12,752 bases of DNA from JAICMB01 sp035295125 (GCA_035295125.1 DATGJP010000104.1:1-12752), one strand, 5' to 3'; counted from the first letter of the stretch, positions 1 through 7,773 are shown. A program made the numbers and translations. Notes: generated from the sequence alone by a model not told the origin.

Positions 1-272
1 GCGCCAATACCCGTGGGTGCCTGGCCGCGGCCGGCAAAGCAGTAGAACGGGCGCGATGCGCCGATCGTGCCTCCGAGCCATCGAGGTCCTGAGCAGCCCC
101 CCACAGCGTCCCGTGCTAGCCCAAGTTCATCACGGGACTACTTGGGACGGCGATTTTTGACGTATCCGGCGGCGCAAGTGCTGCGCTTGCAATAGGTGAT
201 TTCCCAAAACGCAATGTAGCGTAGACCTACCCTCTTGTCACGGCCCGGCGCGTATAACACGATCAACACAGA
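1..272. other. No recognisable gene; leader of a decayed IS remnant
   Basis: I see no convincing coding region here. Open frames on both strands translate to Ser/Pro/Arg-rich, low-complexity products with no family resemblance. The only clear structure is the pair of interleaved inverted repeats at 108-146. The last ~60 bases lie directly before the ATG of the transposase remnant and may be the outer end of that element, but with the 3' end of the element lost I cannot define a terminal repeat. Confidence 0.45.
108..146. repeat. Two interleaved perfect inverted repeats
   Basis: Arm A GTCCCGTG (108-115) is perfectly complementary to CACGGGAC (131-138), and arm B CCCAAGT (120-126) to ACTTGGG (140-146). 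The order is A, B, A', B', so the two hairpins (8 bp and 7 bp) overlap and would exclude one another. With only one base (139) between A' and B', a simultaneous pseudoknot looks sterically unlikely. A switch between two hairpins, or a composite protein-binding site, is more plausible. No gene tied to it is seen apart from the transposase remnant that starts at 273. Confidence 0.6.
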
Positions 273-637
273 ATGTTTTTGCGGCCGAACCGGACGGCAA
301 GCACTGGTCGCTCGTTGAGACCGTAGGGACCCCGGATGGACCGCGGCAGAAGACGCTGTGCTACCTCGGCGAACTGAACGGTTCGGCGCAAGCGCGCTGG
401 TGGAAGGCTGTCGAGGTCTTTCATGAACAGGGTGAATCGCAGCAGTTGAAGCTCTTCCCCTCGCATATGGAAGCGCCAGCGGGCGACCCGCAGGTAGCGC
501 GCGTGCTACTGAACAATGTGCGCCTGGAGCGGCCGCGGCAGTTGGGCGCCTGCTGGTGGGTCGGGAGTTGTGGAAGCGGCTCGAACTGGATCCGTTGTTG
601 GCCGCGGCGCTGGACGATGATCCCGCCGACGTGCCCT
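273..637 (+). pseudogene. IS1634-like transposase, N-terminal remnant
   Basis: The reading begins at an ATG at 273 giving MFLRPNR, then must change frame near 290 to continue as DGKHWSLVETVGTPDGPRQK and on through TLCYLGELN and LKLFPS, up to about 553. A second frame change leads to WKRLELDPLLAAALDDDPADVP, after which similarity stops near 637. From memory, this order of motifs (MFLRPNR, WSLVETV, LCYLGEL, LKLFPS, LWKRLELD, DPADVP) is the N-terminus of IS1634-type (IS4-like) transposases that usually exceed 500 residues. The catalytic DDE region is absent. It has two frameshifts and a 3' truncation, so it cannot be active. The family name rests on recall of family sequences, not on a search. 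Confidence 0.65.
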
Positions 638-638
638 G

Positions 639-740
639 TCGAGACACCTGCTCGAGTTCGATTACAACCGAAAGAAGCTGCGCGTCGATTTCAGGCCTGA
701 CCTGCTCAGGCCGGACCTGCCAGTCGCGTTCGAGCTGTGA
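639..740 (+). other. Short open tail FDYNRKKLRVDFRPDL..., unassigned fragment
   Basis: Directly after the transposase remnant, in a different frame, there is an open stretch ending in TGA at 738-740. It reads RHLLEFDYNRKKLRVDF and continues with RPDLLRPDLPVAFEL. The regular alternation and clean stop make it look like the C-terminal tail of a protein fused to the remnant by a deletion near 638. I do not recognise the family. It has no start of its own and could be chance. Confidence 0.2.
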
Positions 741-857
741 TTGGATTTGACGATCACATGGTTGATCGCCAAGCTTAAGTCTGAATGTGCAACTCTCGAA
801 GCGCAGCTCCGGTTGCGAGATCGAAGTTGGCCTGTTGCGATGAGCAGGTTCACTGAT

Positions 858-2256
858 TCACTGAAGTGCGGCGTATTCTACTCGTGCCCGCTGGAGGATT
901 GGGATGTCTGGATCAGCGTTGCTCCAGAACGTCAGGAAATCGTGGTAGGCCGTCTTCGCTTTGTTCATATCTCGCGACAAAGCGAATGCTCGGCCAAATT
1001 GTAAGCACGCGACCGCGCCGACGGGATCGGCGGCAACGATACCGCGATGATCGAGAATTTTCTGGAATTCCCCAGCAGCTTTGGCCCCTTCATCTTCCGC
1101 CAGATAGGCCAATCCGCGGACATAGACCGGATACAGGCTGCCAACCAAAGCAGCATTGTCTCTGGCTACAAAGCCCAACTCGTAGGGCCTCGCGGTCTCT
1201 AATAAGTCAATGGCGTTTGAAGGCTTGCCGTAGTTCAGCGCGATGAGGGCACGAACTGTGGGCACATAATTGAATCGCACCAGCGTGTCCTCCGGGAACC
1301 GCGTTTCCAGATCGCTCGCGAGCGCCTTGGACCGCGAAGAATCTCCGCACAGAGCCAGCGCAATGGCGGTGACATACTCCACATCTCGGCCCTTTGAAAG
1401 CCCAAGCGCAGCCGCGGCACGCCGACACGCTTGGAGCCGATTCCCGAACAAGGCTTCGCGCACGGCTGCTTCGGCTTCATACTGCGCCGATCTCTCTCGT
1501 TGGCCGGCTTGCTGTGCCAGATCTTCCGCCCGCTGCGACATTCTCCTTGCCTCTCGCAAGTGACCCGAATATGCCAGGACAGAACCCTCCATATCGGACA
1601 TCAAGTCTTCGGCTCCGGTTCTCCCCGCGGCCAAAGCCGCAGCGCGCTCCACTCCCGTCCTGTCGCCCTTCAAAAAAGCGATTTCGTATTGAGTGAGCAA
1701 AAGAGCAGGAATTTCCAGCTTCCGCTCGAAAGCTCGCCGAATCGCCTCTCCCGCCTCATCCAGTTGGCCGAGCGAGACGTCACCGGCAGCAAGATTGAAA
1801 TACCCCCAGGGTAAATCAGGATCGAGCTGAATCGTTTTGTGAGCTTCTTCGATCGCTGTTTCGTATTTCCCCGTGGCCACCGAAATGGCGCCCGACAAGA
1901 AGCTGTGGGAGAAGGCATCACGAGGGTAGGCTTGCGCCCACAGTTCACAGGTCTCGCGCGCCTTTTCCAGATTTCCCGTCACCTGCCGGTCATAGTTCGC
2001 AGCAATGAAGAATCTCTCCCGGTCACTTGCGCGGCCTCGCAGTTCATAGGCCTGGCTGAGGCTTTCGCTGGACAGGGTAGACTCTCCTATATCGCCATAC
2101 AAGCGTCCGAGGTACGCGTGCGCAATCGCGAATTTGGGGTCGATCTCAATGGCACGTTTGACAAGAGGCACGGCAGCCGCGGAACCGTTTGAAAAGGCCA
2201 CCTTCCAGGCTGCGCTATAGGCTTTTAGGGCCTCGAGTGACGACGTGGTCGCCTCG
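858..2256 (-). pseudogene. C-terminal TPR half of a split Ser/Thr kinase gene
   Basis: Reading begins at EATTSSLEALKAYS (from 2256) and runs open to TGA at 858-860, about 465 residues of tetratricopeptide helices. Examples are AVPLVKRAIEIDPKFAIAHA, YELWAQAYPRD-type segments, and the ending YHDFLTFWSNADPDIPILQR. This is the standard C-terminal half of the long acidobacterial kinase-TPR proteins, where the TPR region probably serves as a protein-interaction module on the far side of the membrane from the kinase. The true N-terminal half is at 9958-11631. Joining the halves at the shared 13-bp repeat gives VPLAEATT-SSLEALKAYS without a gap. An in-frame TGA (2259-2261) lies just upstream. A GTG at 2201 could start a stand-alone 447-residue TPR protein, but I see no good ribosome binding site. 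No frameshift is visible within this half. Confidence 0.85.
2244..2256. repeat. 13-bp direct repeat, left copy
   Basis: CGTGGTCGCCTCG occurs here and identically at 9958-9970, in the same orientation. Both copies encode the Glu-Ala-Thr-Thr stretch of the split kinase on the minus strand. The flanking bases differ on both sides (A before the left copy, G before the right; T after the left, G after the right), so the repeat is exactly 13 bp. It may be a target duplication or a recombination microhomology. Confidence 0.9.
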
Positions 2257-3416
2257 TGTCAATAAACGAGTTGGTCATCCAGGGCCGCGGCCCGCAGGGC
2301 AGCGGCTTTCGCGCTTGGCATAACCTCTTTCGGGAAAACCGCGCCTATATTACTCAGCCCGGCGGAAGCCATCGCGAGTGTGGCATGAGCCGGAGCGTAA
2401 CTGGGATCAATCCGAACAGCTTGTTCGGAATATTCGATAGCCTTCCTGTAAACATCTGCCCGACCTCGGCTATTGTCCAGAAGATATCGCGCCTTCCAGT
2501 AGGCCAACTGTGCGTCGGCGTTTACAGAATGGGAGCATTTCAGGCGGCCTTGCTGTTGCGGTGTCAGTTTTCCCGGAATTTCCGCGGTAATCGCGCCCGC
2601 GATCTCGTTCTGCAGGACGAGCGCGTCGCGAAAGTCGCGCTCGTAGGTCCGAGCCCAGAGGTGTTTCTCGGGCGATACCTGGATGAGGTTCGCGGTTACC
2701 CGAAGACGATCGCCAGACCGCGCGATCGTTCCTTCGATGACGGTGTCTACGTTAAGCTCCCGCGTGATTTGTCTGACGGGCTTCTTTGTCTTCTGATACT
2801 GATTACGGAAGTTCGTGCGATCACGCGCAGCGGACTCGCCTGACCCAAATCCGTGATCAGCGTTTCGGTCATCCCATCACGTATTGCGGATCCGGGCTTG
2901 TCGACAGACTTTCGAACGGCAGGACTGCGATGGCTTCGAGGTGGGGCCCCCGGCGGACAGGTAACCACTCCGAAGAGCCAAGATCAGGACCACAACCGCG
3001 GGAATGGCGAAGCTTACGGCGAGCAGGGCGCGGGTGCCGGGAAACCTGCGCCCGGGACGACGGCTCGAGCCTTGTGCCGCCTCCGGCGAGGACCCCACAA
3101 GACGAACTTGGGCTTCAAAGAGGAAGCCCCGTCTGGTGACGGTACGTATAATCTCCTGGGACTCATCCCCCAACGCCTTACGGATCTCCGCAATGCACTT
3201 GGTGATGGATTCGTCGGTCACCACGACGTCCCCCCAGATTGCCTGCAGGAGTTCTTCGCGCGTCACCAGCCGGCCGTGGTGCTCAAGCAAGTACAGAATC
3301 ACCTGGAAAGATTTGGGTCGTAGCTTGATTTCGTCAGGCCCTCGGAAGAGGCGCTCGGCGGCAGGATCGAGCGTAAACTCGAGGTACGAGTACGAGCCGT
3401 GGTTCGTACGTGCCAT
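2257..3416 (-). pseudogene. Winged-helix / TolB-like / TPR regulator, frameshifted and truncated
   Basis: The start is taken as the ATG at 3414-3416 (MARTNHGSYSYLEF). Residues ~8-100 are an OmpR/CadC-type winged-helix DNA-binding domain (LRPKSFQVILYLLEHHGRLV, VVVTDESITKCIAEIRKALG, TRRGFLF), followed by a single membrane segment (RALLAVSFAIPAVVVLILAL). Then come a TolB-like N-terminal motif (AIAVLPFESLSTSPDPQYV, DGMTETLITDLGQ) and TPR helices (YWKARYLL, AIEYSEQAVRIDPSYAPAHA). To read this order one must change frame three times: at about 2940-2965, 2878-2885 and 2793-2803. All three behave like loss of one base, so the final frame equals the first. The gene stops at TGA 2259-2261, contributed by the edge of the 7.7-kb block; the remaining TPR region is missing. 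Its winged helix closely resembles that of the regulator at 9689, so the two are paralogues. Confidence 0.8.
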
Positions 3417-3554
3417 TCCCAAAGCGTAGCAGATCGCCAGTTCGGTAGGTTTTCCTAGTTTTTTCCGGGTTCTTTCCTTTTTTTTCAGGACCCCGGAGAC
3501 CGCCCGAGCGCAAGCTGGTCCTCGCGGGACATTTCCCGCTTGAGGAGATTCTCC
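3417..3554. promoter_or_regulatory. Divergent intergenic region with T-tracts
   Basis: These 138 bases separate the minus-strand winged-helix regulator from the plus-strand exported protein/peroxidase pair, so they should hold promoters for both. They contain a run of six T (3461-3466) and a longer pyrimidine stretch ending in eight to nine T around 3477-3486. I could not identify convincing -35/-10 pairs. By analogy with CadC-type arrangements the regulator could have acted here, but that is inference only. Confidence 0.3.
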
Positions 3555-4037
3555 ATGAGGCACCGAATTCTTCTGGCGCTCGCGCCGACAATTCTGTCAA
3601 TGACAACCATTCCATCTGTGTCAGCCCAAGCAAACTTGTTCCGTTCACCGGTCAGCTTCACCTTGAAAGGCTGCACACAGCTCCCGGCCGGACTGGTCAT
3701 CACCGGCTCGGGCGAAAGCTTGCTTGTGATCAGCACCCGGACGGACAAGGACGGCAACACCGTTGTCGAGCATAACAACGTCGTCACGGGAACCGCCACC
3801 GATAATAATGGCGGAAGCTACATATTCAACTACGCGGATCATGCTACCATCACCATGCCGCCCAGCGTGTTCCCATTCACTCGCTCGCTAACCGACCACT
3901 TCAACCTCCTCGGCCAAGGCCAAAGGAACCAAATGCAGGTGGGCTTTAGGGCGGATGTCACGGTCATCGCGCCGAACACATTTATCATTAGCCCCATAAA
4001 CGTGCGCGGCGATCCTATGACTTGCGACGCGATCTAG
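3555..4037 (+). CDS. Small exported protein of unknown function
   Basis: The product is 160 residues. The ATG at 3555 is chosen because AGGAG lies at 3543-3547, seven bases upstream; an in-frame TTG at 3540 would place the start before that site. The N-terminus is a Sec signal peptide (MRHRILLALAPTILSMTTIP, then SVSA with probable cleavage before QANLF). The mature part is rich in Thr, Asn and Val with alternating hydrophobic residues, suggesting a beta-rich periplasmic or secreted fold. It has two cysteines (in KGCTQ and MTCDAI near the C-terminus) that could form a disulfide. I do not recognise a family. It ends 23 bases before the di-heme peroxidase start, so the two are probably co-transcribed, and it may be a partner or substrate of that enzyme (inference). 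Confidence 0.8.
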   Translation: MRHRILLALAPTILSMTTIPSVSAQANLFRSPVSFTLKGCTQLPAGLVITGSGESLLVISTRTDKDGNTVVEHNNVVTGTATDNNGGSYIFNYADHATITMPPSVFPFTRSLTDHFNLLGQGQRNQMQVGFRADVTVIAPNTFIISPINVRGDPMTCDAI

Positions 4038-4060
4038 TCCCCCGGGGCGGAGAGGGCGTT

Positions 4061-5542
4061 ATGAGTCCGGCGGTGTCAATTCGCAGCGCATTCCTGGTCT
4101 TCCTGATGGCCGGAATCGGCTCGGCGGAGGACTTGGATGACCAGCTGGCGGCGGCGCTGAGCAATGCCGGTTTCACTGGCACGACCGGCTTGGGCATCGA
4201 AGAGCGGCTCGACCGGCCGATCGATGCCAAGCTGGCGAATCTGGGTCGCTTGCTGTTCTTCGATAAGATCCCGCCGCTGCACAACGATAATGCGTGCGCC
4301 GGGTGTCATTCGCCGACCAACGGTTTTGGGGACACCCAGTCAATCGCCATCGGTATCCAGAACAACAACCTTGTGGGTCGGAACCGCTTCGGGCCACGCA
4401 ACCAGAGACGTACTCCCATGGCGGCGAACACCGCTTTCTTCCCAGCTCTGATGTGGAACGAGCGGTTCTTCGCCCCTTCTGGCAATCCGTTCGACAACTC
4501 CGGGGGATTCGTGTCCCCGCCGCCGGAAGGCGCCACGCGATTCCCTCCTCACGACCCGATTATTAGGGTACTGCTCCAGGCGCAGGGGCAATTACCGCCC
4601 ACGGAACTGACCGAAGTGGCGGGGTTCACCGGGACTGCGGGTACGATCGGCCCGCAATTCGACCAGTTCGATGACGGCAAAGGGTCGCCCGTGCCGCCAC
4701 CGGATGCGATCGGCTCCCGGAACGACCCGATCCGGCAAGCGGTCCTCAAACGCCTGAACGGGTCGCCTGCTTACCGGAAGCTATTTGGGGACGTGTTCCC
4801 CAGCGTCGCCGCAGGCGGGCCAATCGATTTCTCGATGTTCGGCCGGGCTATTGCCGAGTTTGAGTTCATGCTGATCTTCGCCGACGCGCCGATCGACCGC
4901 TTCGCCCGCGGTGACCATGCGGCAATGAGCGTTCCCGAAAAGAGGGGCGCACTGATCTTTTTCGGCAAAGGCAACTGCGTGACGTGTCACGCCGCTGCAG
5001 GAAAATCCAACGAGATGTTCAGCGACTTCCAGATGCACGTGATCGGTGTACCTCAGATCGCCCCTGAGTTCGGCGTGGGTAAAGGCAATGTGATCTTCGA
5101 CGGTCCGGGCCAGAACGAAGACTTCGGCCTGGAGCAGATCACCGGCGATCCGGGAGACCGCTACAAGTTCCGCAGTTCGTCGCTGCGTAATGTTGCGCTT
5201 CAGCCGGCGTTCTTCCACAATGGAGCGTTCACTCGGCTGGAAGACGCGATCTATCACCACCTTCACGTGTTCGAATCGGCGCGGAATTACGATCCGATTC
5301 GTGCAGGAGTAGATAAAGATCTGAGCTACCGGCTAGGTCCAATTGAGCCGGTGCTGGCGCGGCTGGATCCGCTGCTGCTGAATCCGCCCCCGCTATCGCC
5401 CGAAGAGTTCCAGAACCTGGTGGCTTTTGTCCGAACCGGGCTGCTGGATACGCGGGCGCAACGGCAGAACCTTTGTTCCCTGATTCCGGCGGTGTTACCG
5501 AGCGGGATGGAGCCGTTGCGTTTTGAGGGATGCGCGCAGTAG
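4061..5542 (+). CDS. Di-heme cytochrome c peroxidase, MauG/CcpA superfamily
   Basis: The product is 493 residues. The start ATG at 4061 is preceded by GGAGAGGG; an upstream in-frame start at 4022 would overlap the previous gene and spoil the signal peptide. The N-terminus (RSAFLVFLMAGIGSA, then EDLDD) is a Sec signal, so the enzyme acts in the periplasm. Two c-type heme sites are visible: CAGCH at residues 79-83, after LGRLLFFDK, and CVTCH at residues 306-310. The C-terminal motif FRSSSLRNVALQPAFFHNG matches the conserved FRTPSLRNV..PYFHDG region of the family. Bacterial CcpA proteins usually have about 320-350 residues; the excess here lies mostly between the two hemes (about residues 105-250, Pro/Gly-rich). 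The family reduces H2O2 or oxidises protein-bound substrates through the heme pair; the substrate here is unknown. The frame is intact although its neighbours are decayed. Confidence 0.92.
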   Translation: MSPAVSIRSAFLVFLMAGIGSAEDLDDQLAAALSNAGFTGTTGLGIEERLDRPIDAKLANLGRLLFFDKIPPLHNDNACAGCHSPTNGFGDTQSIAIGIQNNNLVGRNRFGPRNQRRTPMAANTAFFPALMWNERFFAPSGNPFDNSGGFVSPPPEGATRFPPHDPIIRVLLQAQGQLPPTELTEVAGFTGTAGTIGPQFDQFDDGKGSPVPPPDAIGSRNDPIRQAVLKRLNGSPAYRKLFGDVFPSVAAGGPIDFSMFGRAIAEFEFMLIFADAPIDRFARGDHAAMSVPEKRGALIFFGKGNCVTCHAAAGKSNEMFSDFQMHVIGVPQIAPEFGVGKGNVIFDGPGQNEDFGLEQITGDPGDRYKFRSSSLRNVALQPAFFHNGAFTRLEDAIYHHLHVFESARNYDPIRAGVDKDLSYRLGPIEPVLARLDPLLLNPPPLSPEEFQNLVAFVRTGLLDTRAQRQNLCSLIPAVLPSGMEPLRFEGCAQ

Positions 5543-5584
5543 CACTATCATTCGCAGCCAGCAAGACTGCCTGCGCCACTTAAT

Positions 5585-6027
5585 TTATGGCACGCCGATG
5601 CGGTAAATATTGCGTTGCGCGGTAACACGGAAGAATGCGTACACAGACGGGTCCGCGCCCATGAAGGCGGTCCGTTCATGGATTACTCGGGCACCGGGCA
5701 AGGCTGCGATTTGCTCGGCCGACGTGATGCCCCCGGCTGGCAGCGATGGCAATTTATGGCCGTTCGGGATGGGAAGTGCATAGATCTGGCCCGCTTTGCG
5801 ATCGTTCAGGTAAAGGAATCTGCCGTCCGGGGACCAGCTCACGCAGGGTGGAGTGATGCCGCGGTTTTCTCCTCCCGCGGCGGCGCAAACTGTGCTTACG
5901 TCGACCGGCGCATTGCCGTTGATTGTATGGACTTGAACGGCGCTCCCGGACCATGCAGCGAGATACTTTCCATCGGGCGACAGGTCGTAGGCATAAATCA
6001 TGGGGTTTGGAATAGCCTTCTGTAGTC
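5585..6027 (-). pseudogene. C-terminal piece of the IS-split winged-helix/PD40 regulator
   Basis: This is the 3' part of the gene whose 5' part is at 7868-9689. After removal of the IS and one target copy, the frame passes directly from EDGTGLQ into KAIPNPMIYAYDLSPDGKYL. It contains the last two PD40 propeller blades (LSPDGKYLAAW and WSPDGRFLYLN) and the conserved tail ITSAEQIAALPGA...QRNIYRIGVP, ending in TGA at 5585-5587. The first amino acids of the ORF as it now stands come from IS sequence. Convergent with the peroxidase gene, 42 bases apart, with no strong terminator visible between them. Confidence 0.88.
6019..6027. repeat. 9-bp target site duplication of the IS, left copy
   Basis: TCTGTAGTC lies immediately outside the left end of the IS and is repeated at 7859-7867 immediately outside the right end. 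Both copies fall inside the interrupted PD40 regulator gene. Confidence 0.9.
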
Positions 6028-6050
6028 GGGTGCGCGACGCAGAAGTGAGG
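6028..6050. repeat. IS left terminal inverted repeat
   Basis: Begins GGGTGCGCGACGCAGAAG. It matches the reverse complement of 7836-7858 at 17 of 23 positions, including the outer five bases and the GCGAC core. It lies directly after the transposase stop codon (6051-6053 on the minus strand). Confidence 0.85.
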
Positions 6051-7421
6051 TCAAGCCGCGCGGCGAGCCTCCCAGTAATCCTCAAAGCGGCCATTGAGAT
6101 GGCAGCATCGTAGGGCCAGAATTGCATTGGCGCCCCGGACCGTCCAGAACATCCCGGATCTCTTGAGACGGGAGCCGATTACAGTCTTGCAGCCGGCCTC
6201 GATGACGCCTGACCCGACAAACAAGTGTTGCTTGCGGAACTTGGGATAACGCATGCGCTCGGCATTCCGCGCAAAGTAGTCGGTTTCGATGCGAATCTTC
6301 TCGACCACTTCCGGGTTGCCGGAAGGAATAGACCGAAGGGCGGTTATCAACTTTTCGATTTTGCCCTTGTCGAGCAGACGTTTCTGGTGGACCTTCATCC
6401 AGGCTTTCTGGCTGATTGCGTCATTGGGGTACAGCTTGCGAACCAGTTCCCAGAGATGCTGGCGAGCGTGATACAGATCGACGATCTGGATGGTGCCGGG
6501 AAAATGCTGTTCGGCCAGATTCCAGATCCATTCAGCGCCATCACCGATAACGACCTTCTTTTTCGCGCGACTCCAGCCGCGCTTCCACGCCTCCAGGTAG
6601 AGCCGCTTGCCAAAGTCTTCGGCAGTTTCGATGGCGCCGGTGTAGGTGGTGGAGTCCGGATCGCGAATGGCGAAACCTTCCTTATCCCAAGTGGTCTGCG
6701 TGAACACGCATCCCAACTTGGCCTCGCGCGTGTGAGCTGGTTGACCATCCGCCTTGCCCTTGCGCCTCTCAGTCTCTTTCTTCACGACCGGCACCCCGGT
6801 GCCGTCCATCTGCACATAGAGAATGGGAACCGGCTCACCGACCACGATCGGCAGATCCAGTTGGACGGCGCGCCGAATCTCCTCTTGCTCGTGATGCACG
6901 ATGTCGTCTCCGATCGCCTCTGCCGTACGCTCCACGGCTTTGGTGGTCACCTCCAAGCCAGCCAGGGTTTTCATCTGTTCGCGACCATAATCGAACGGCG
7001 CCTCCTGGCCCACAAGAGCATGCATGCGGCGCACTCCGGGGGAAGTTTCTGTATTCTCGATGTCCAGTTCGACATCGGCTGGAAACTGGCCGATGTGACA
7101 GTGCGGGCACAGGTAATAAGGCCGCCACACATTCACGGTGCCCACTGCGGTGAGAACCGGTTTGCCGCGCAGTTCCCGGTAACGTGCTTGACGGCCACAA
7201 CTACAGGGGATGCTCCGCTGCTCGGCCGCCGGGGCCGGGAATTGCAGAAGTTCGCTCAGCGCGGCGGCGCCGGCCCGATGCATGGCCGAACGCACGGCCG
7301 TTTCGAGAGCTTCCAAATCCACACGCCCCGTTTTGTGGCGACCGTGAAACACCACCCGCAGGAGTTGCTCTACTTCGCGCGTGATTTCCTGGCGGATCGC
7401 TTCCGCCGTTTTTTTTCCTCT
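6051..7421 (-). CDS. ISKra4-family DDE transposase (orfB, -1 frame)
   Basis: This is the catalytic part of the element, read in the -1 frame relative to orfA and expected to be made as an orfA-orfB fusion of about 572 residues. It contains a CSCG...CPHCH cysteine/histidine pair of motifs likely to bind zinc (IPCSCGRQ, YLCPHCH). The catalytic acidic residues are Asp in VQMDGTGVPVV (D322 of the fusion), Asp in VVIGDGAEWIWNLA (D410) and Glu in GSGVIEAGCK (E524), in the order and contexts of ISKra4 transposases. It catalyses strand cleavage and transfer at the GGG ends. The frame is open to the TGA at 6051. No obvious independent start with a ribosome binding site is visible at its 5' end, which supports production by frameshifting. 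The open minus-strand frame extends back to 7817, but the part upstream of 7421 is an out-of-frame reading of orfA. Confidence 0.92.
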   Translation of the reverse strand, partial: RGKKTAEAIRQEITREVEQLLRVVFHGRHKTGRVDLEALETAVRSAMHRAGAAALSELLQFPAPAAEQRSIPCSCGRQARYRELRGKPVLTAVGTVNVWRPYYLCPHCHIGQFPADVELDIENTETSPGVRRMHALVGQEAPFDYGREQMKTLAGLEVTTKAVERTAEAIGDDIVHHEQEEIRRAVQLDLPIVVGEPVPILYVQMDGTGVPVVKKETERRKGKADGQPAHTREAKLGCVFTQTTWDKEGFAIRDPDSTTYTGAIETAEDFGKRLYLEAWKRGWSRAKKKVVIGDGAEWIWNLAEQHFPGTIQIVDLYHARQHLWELVRKLYPNDAISQKAWMKVHQKRLLDKGKIEKLITALRSIPSGNPEVVEKIRIETDYFARNAERMRYPKFRKQHLFVGSGVIEAGCKTVIGSRLKRSGMFWTVRGANAILALRCCHLNGRFEDYWEARRAA

Positions 7422-7768
7422 GGTGACAAGGTGTCCTCGACCGGGCGTGCCCGGCAGATCCTTTCGTTCACCTCCAGCAAGTCCTGGCTGAGTTGCCGAA
7501 AGCGATGAAACGCTTCCACCTCCCGCTGTGCCTTGCGCAGGTCCGCCGCCGAGGAGAAGCTTTCGCTGACGGTCTTTCCGTCCACTTTGCGGGTCAAACG
7601 GAAGTTCGGGCCGTGACCAGGCTGGCCCGGCTGATGACAGTGGCAGTTGGGTTTTCCGCAGCGGCCTTTGATGGCGGTGATAGAGCCGCTGCGAAAATCG
7701 CCTAGCTGAAGAATGTGCGTCAAGATCTCGGAACGTTGCTGTTCGAGAGTGCTGAGGGAATCCGCCAA
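7370..7768 (-). CDS. ISKra4 accessory orfA, DUF6788-like
   Basis: The product is 132 residues from a TTG at 7768, chosen because GGAGG lies at 7774-7778, five bases upstream; a second in-frame TTG at 7780 would overlap that site. It includes ITAIKGRCGKPNCHCHQPGQ (a Cys/His cluster that may bind metal), a substrate-independent helical segment VSESFSSAADLRKAQREVEA, and a basic tail EEKKRRKRSARKSRAK. Proteins of this kind (DUF6788 in my recollection) precede ISKra4 transposases and are often fused to them. As a separate product it would be a DNA-binding regulator or frameshift precursor; fused, it forms the N-terminal domain of the transposase. Confidence 0.8.
   Translation of the reverse strand: MADSLSTLEQQRSEILTHILQLGDFRSGSITAIKGRCGKPNCHCHQPGQPGHGPNFRLTRKVDGKTVSESFSSAADLRKAQREVEAFHRFRQLSQDLLEVNERICRARPVEDTLSPEEKKRRKRSARKSRAK
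7409..7415 (-). promoter_or_regulatory. Probable -1 ribosomal frameshift site (A AAA AAA)
   Basis: In orfA the codons run GAG GAA AAA AAA CGG, giving the heptamer A AAA AAA within a run of eight A (7409-7416). A -1 slip here leads straight into the orfB frame (AAA ACG GCG GAA...). Downstream, GGCGG and CCGCC (about 7403-7407 and 7391-7395) could form a short hairpin with a seven-base loop. It sits only one base after the A-run, closer than the usual stimulatory spacing. A8 runs alone can also cause transcriptional slippage, so the mechanism is not settled. Confidence 0.75.
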
Positions 7769-7773
7769 GGGCG

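Noticed and set aside
108..146. H-type pseudoknot
   Set aside because: Both stems together would need one nucleotide (139) to span an 8-bp stem, which is sterically unlikely; alternative hairpins fit better.
138..647. 169-residue minus-strand ORF
   Set aside because: Ser/Ala/Arg-rich composition with no family features, and it lies opposite the recognisable plus-strand transposase remnant.
858..2201. Stand-alone 447-residue TPR protein starting at GTG 2201
   Set aside because: The coding similarity continues upstream to 2256 and joins the kinase half at the 13-bp repeat; no convincing ribosome binding site supports the GTG.
5543..5584. Bidirectional terminator between the convergent peroxidase and regulator genes
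   Set aside because: Only a weak GCAG/CTGC pairing and no T-run; not enough to call.
6225..7508. 427-residue plus-strand ORF across the IS
   Set aside because: It is the antisense shadow of the transposase, which has the DDE triad and family motifs.
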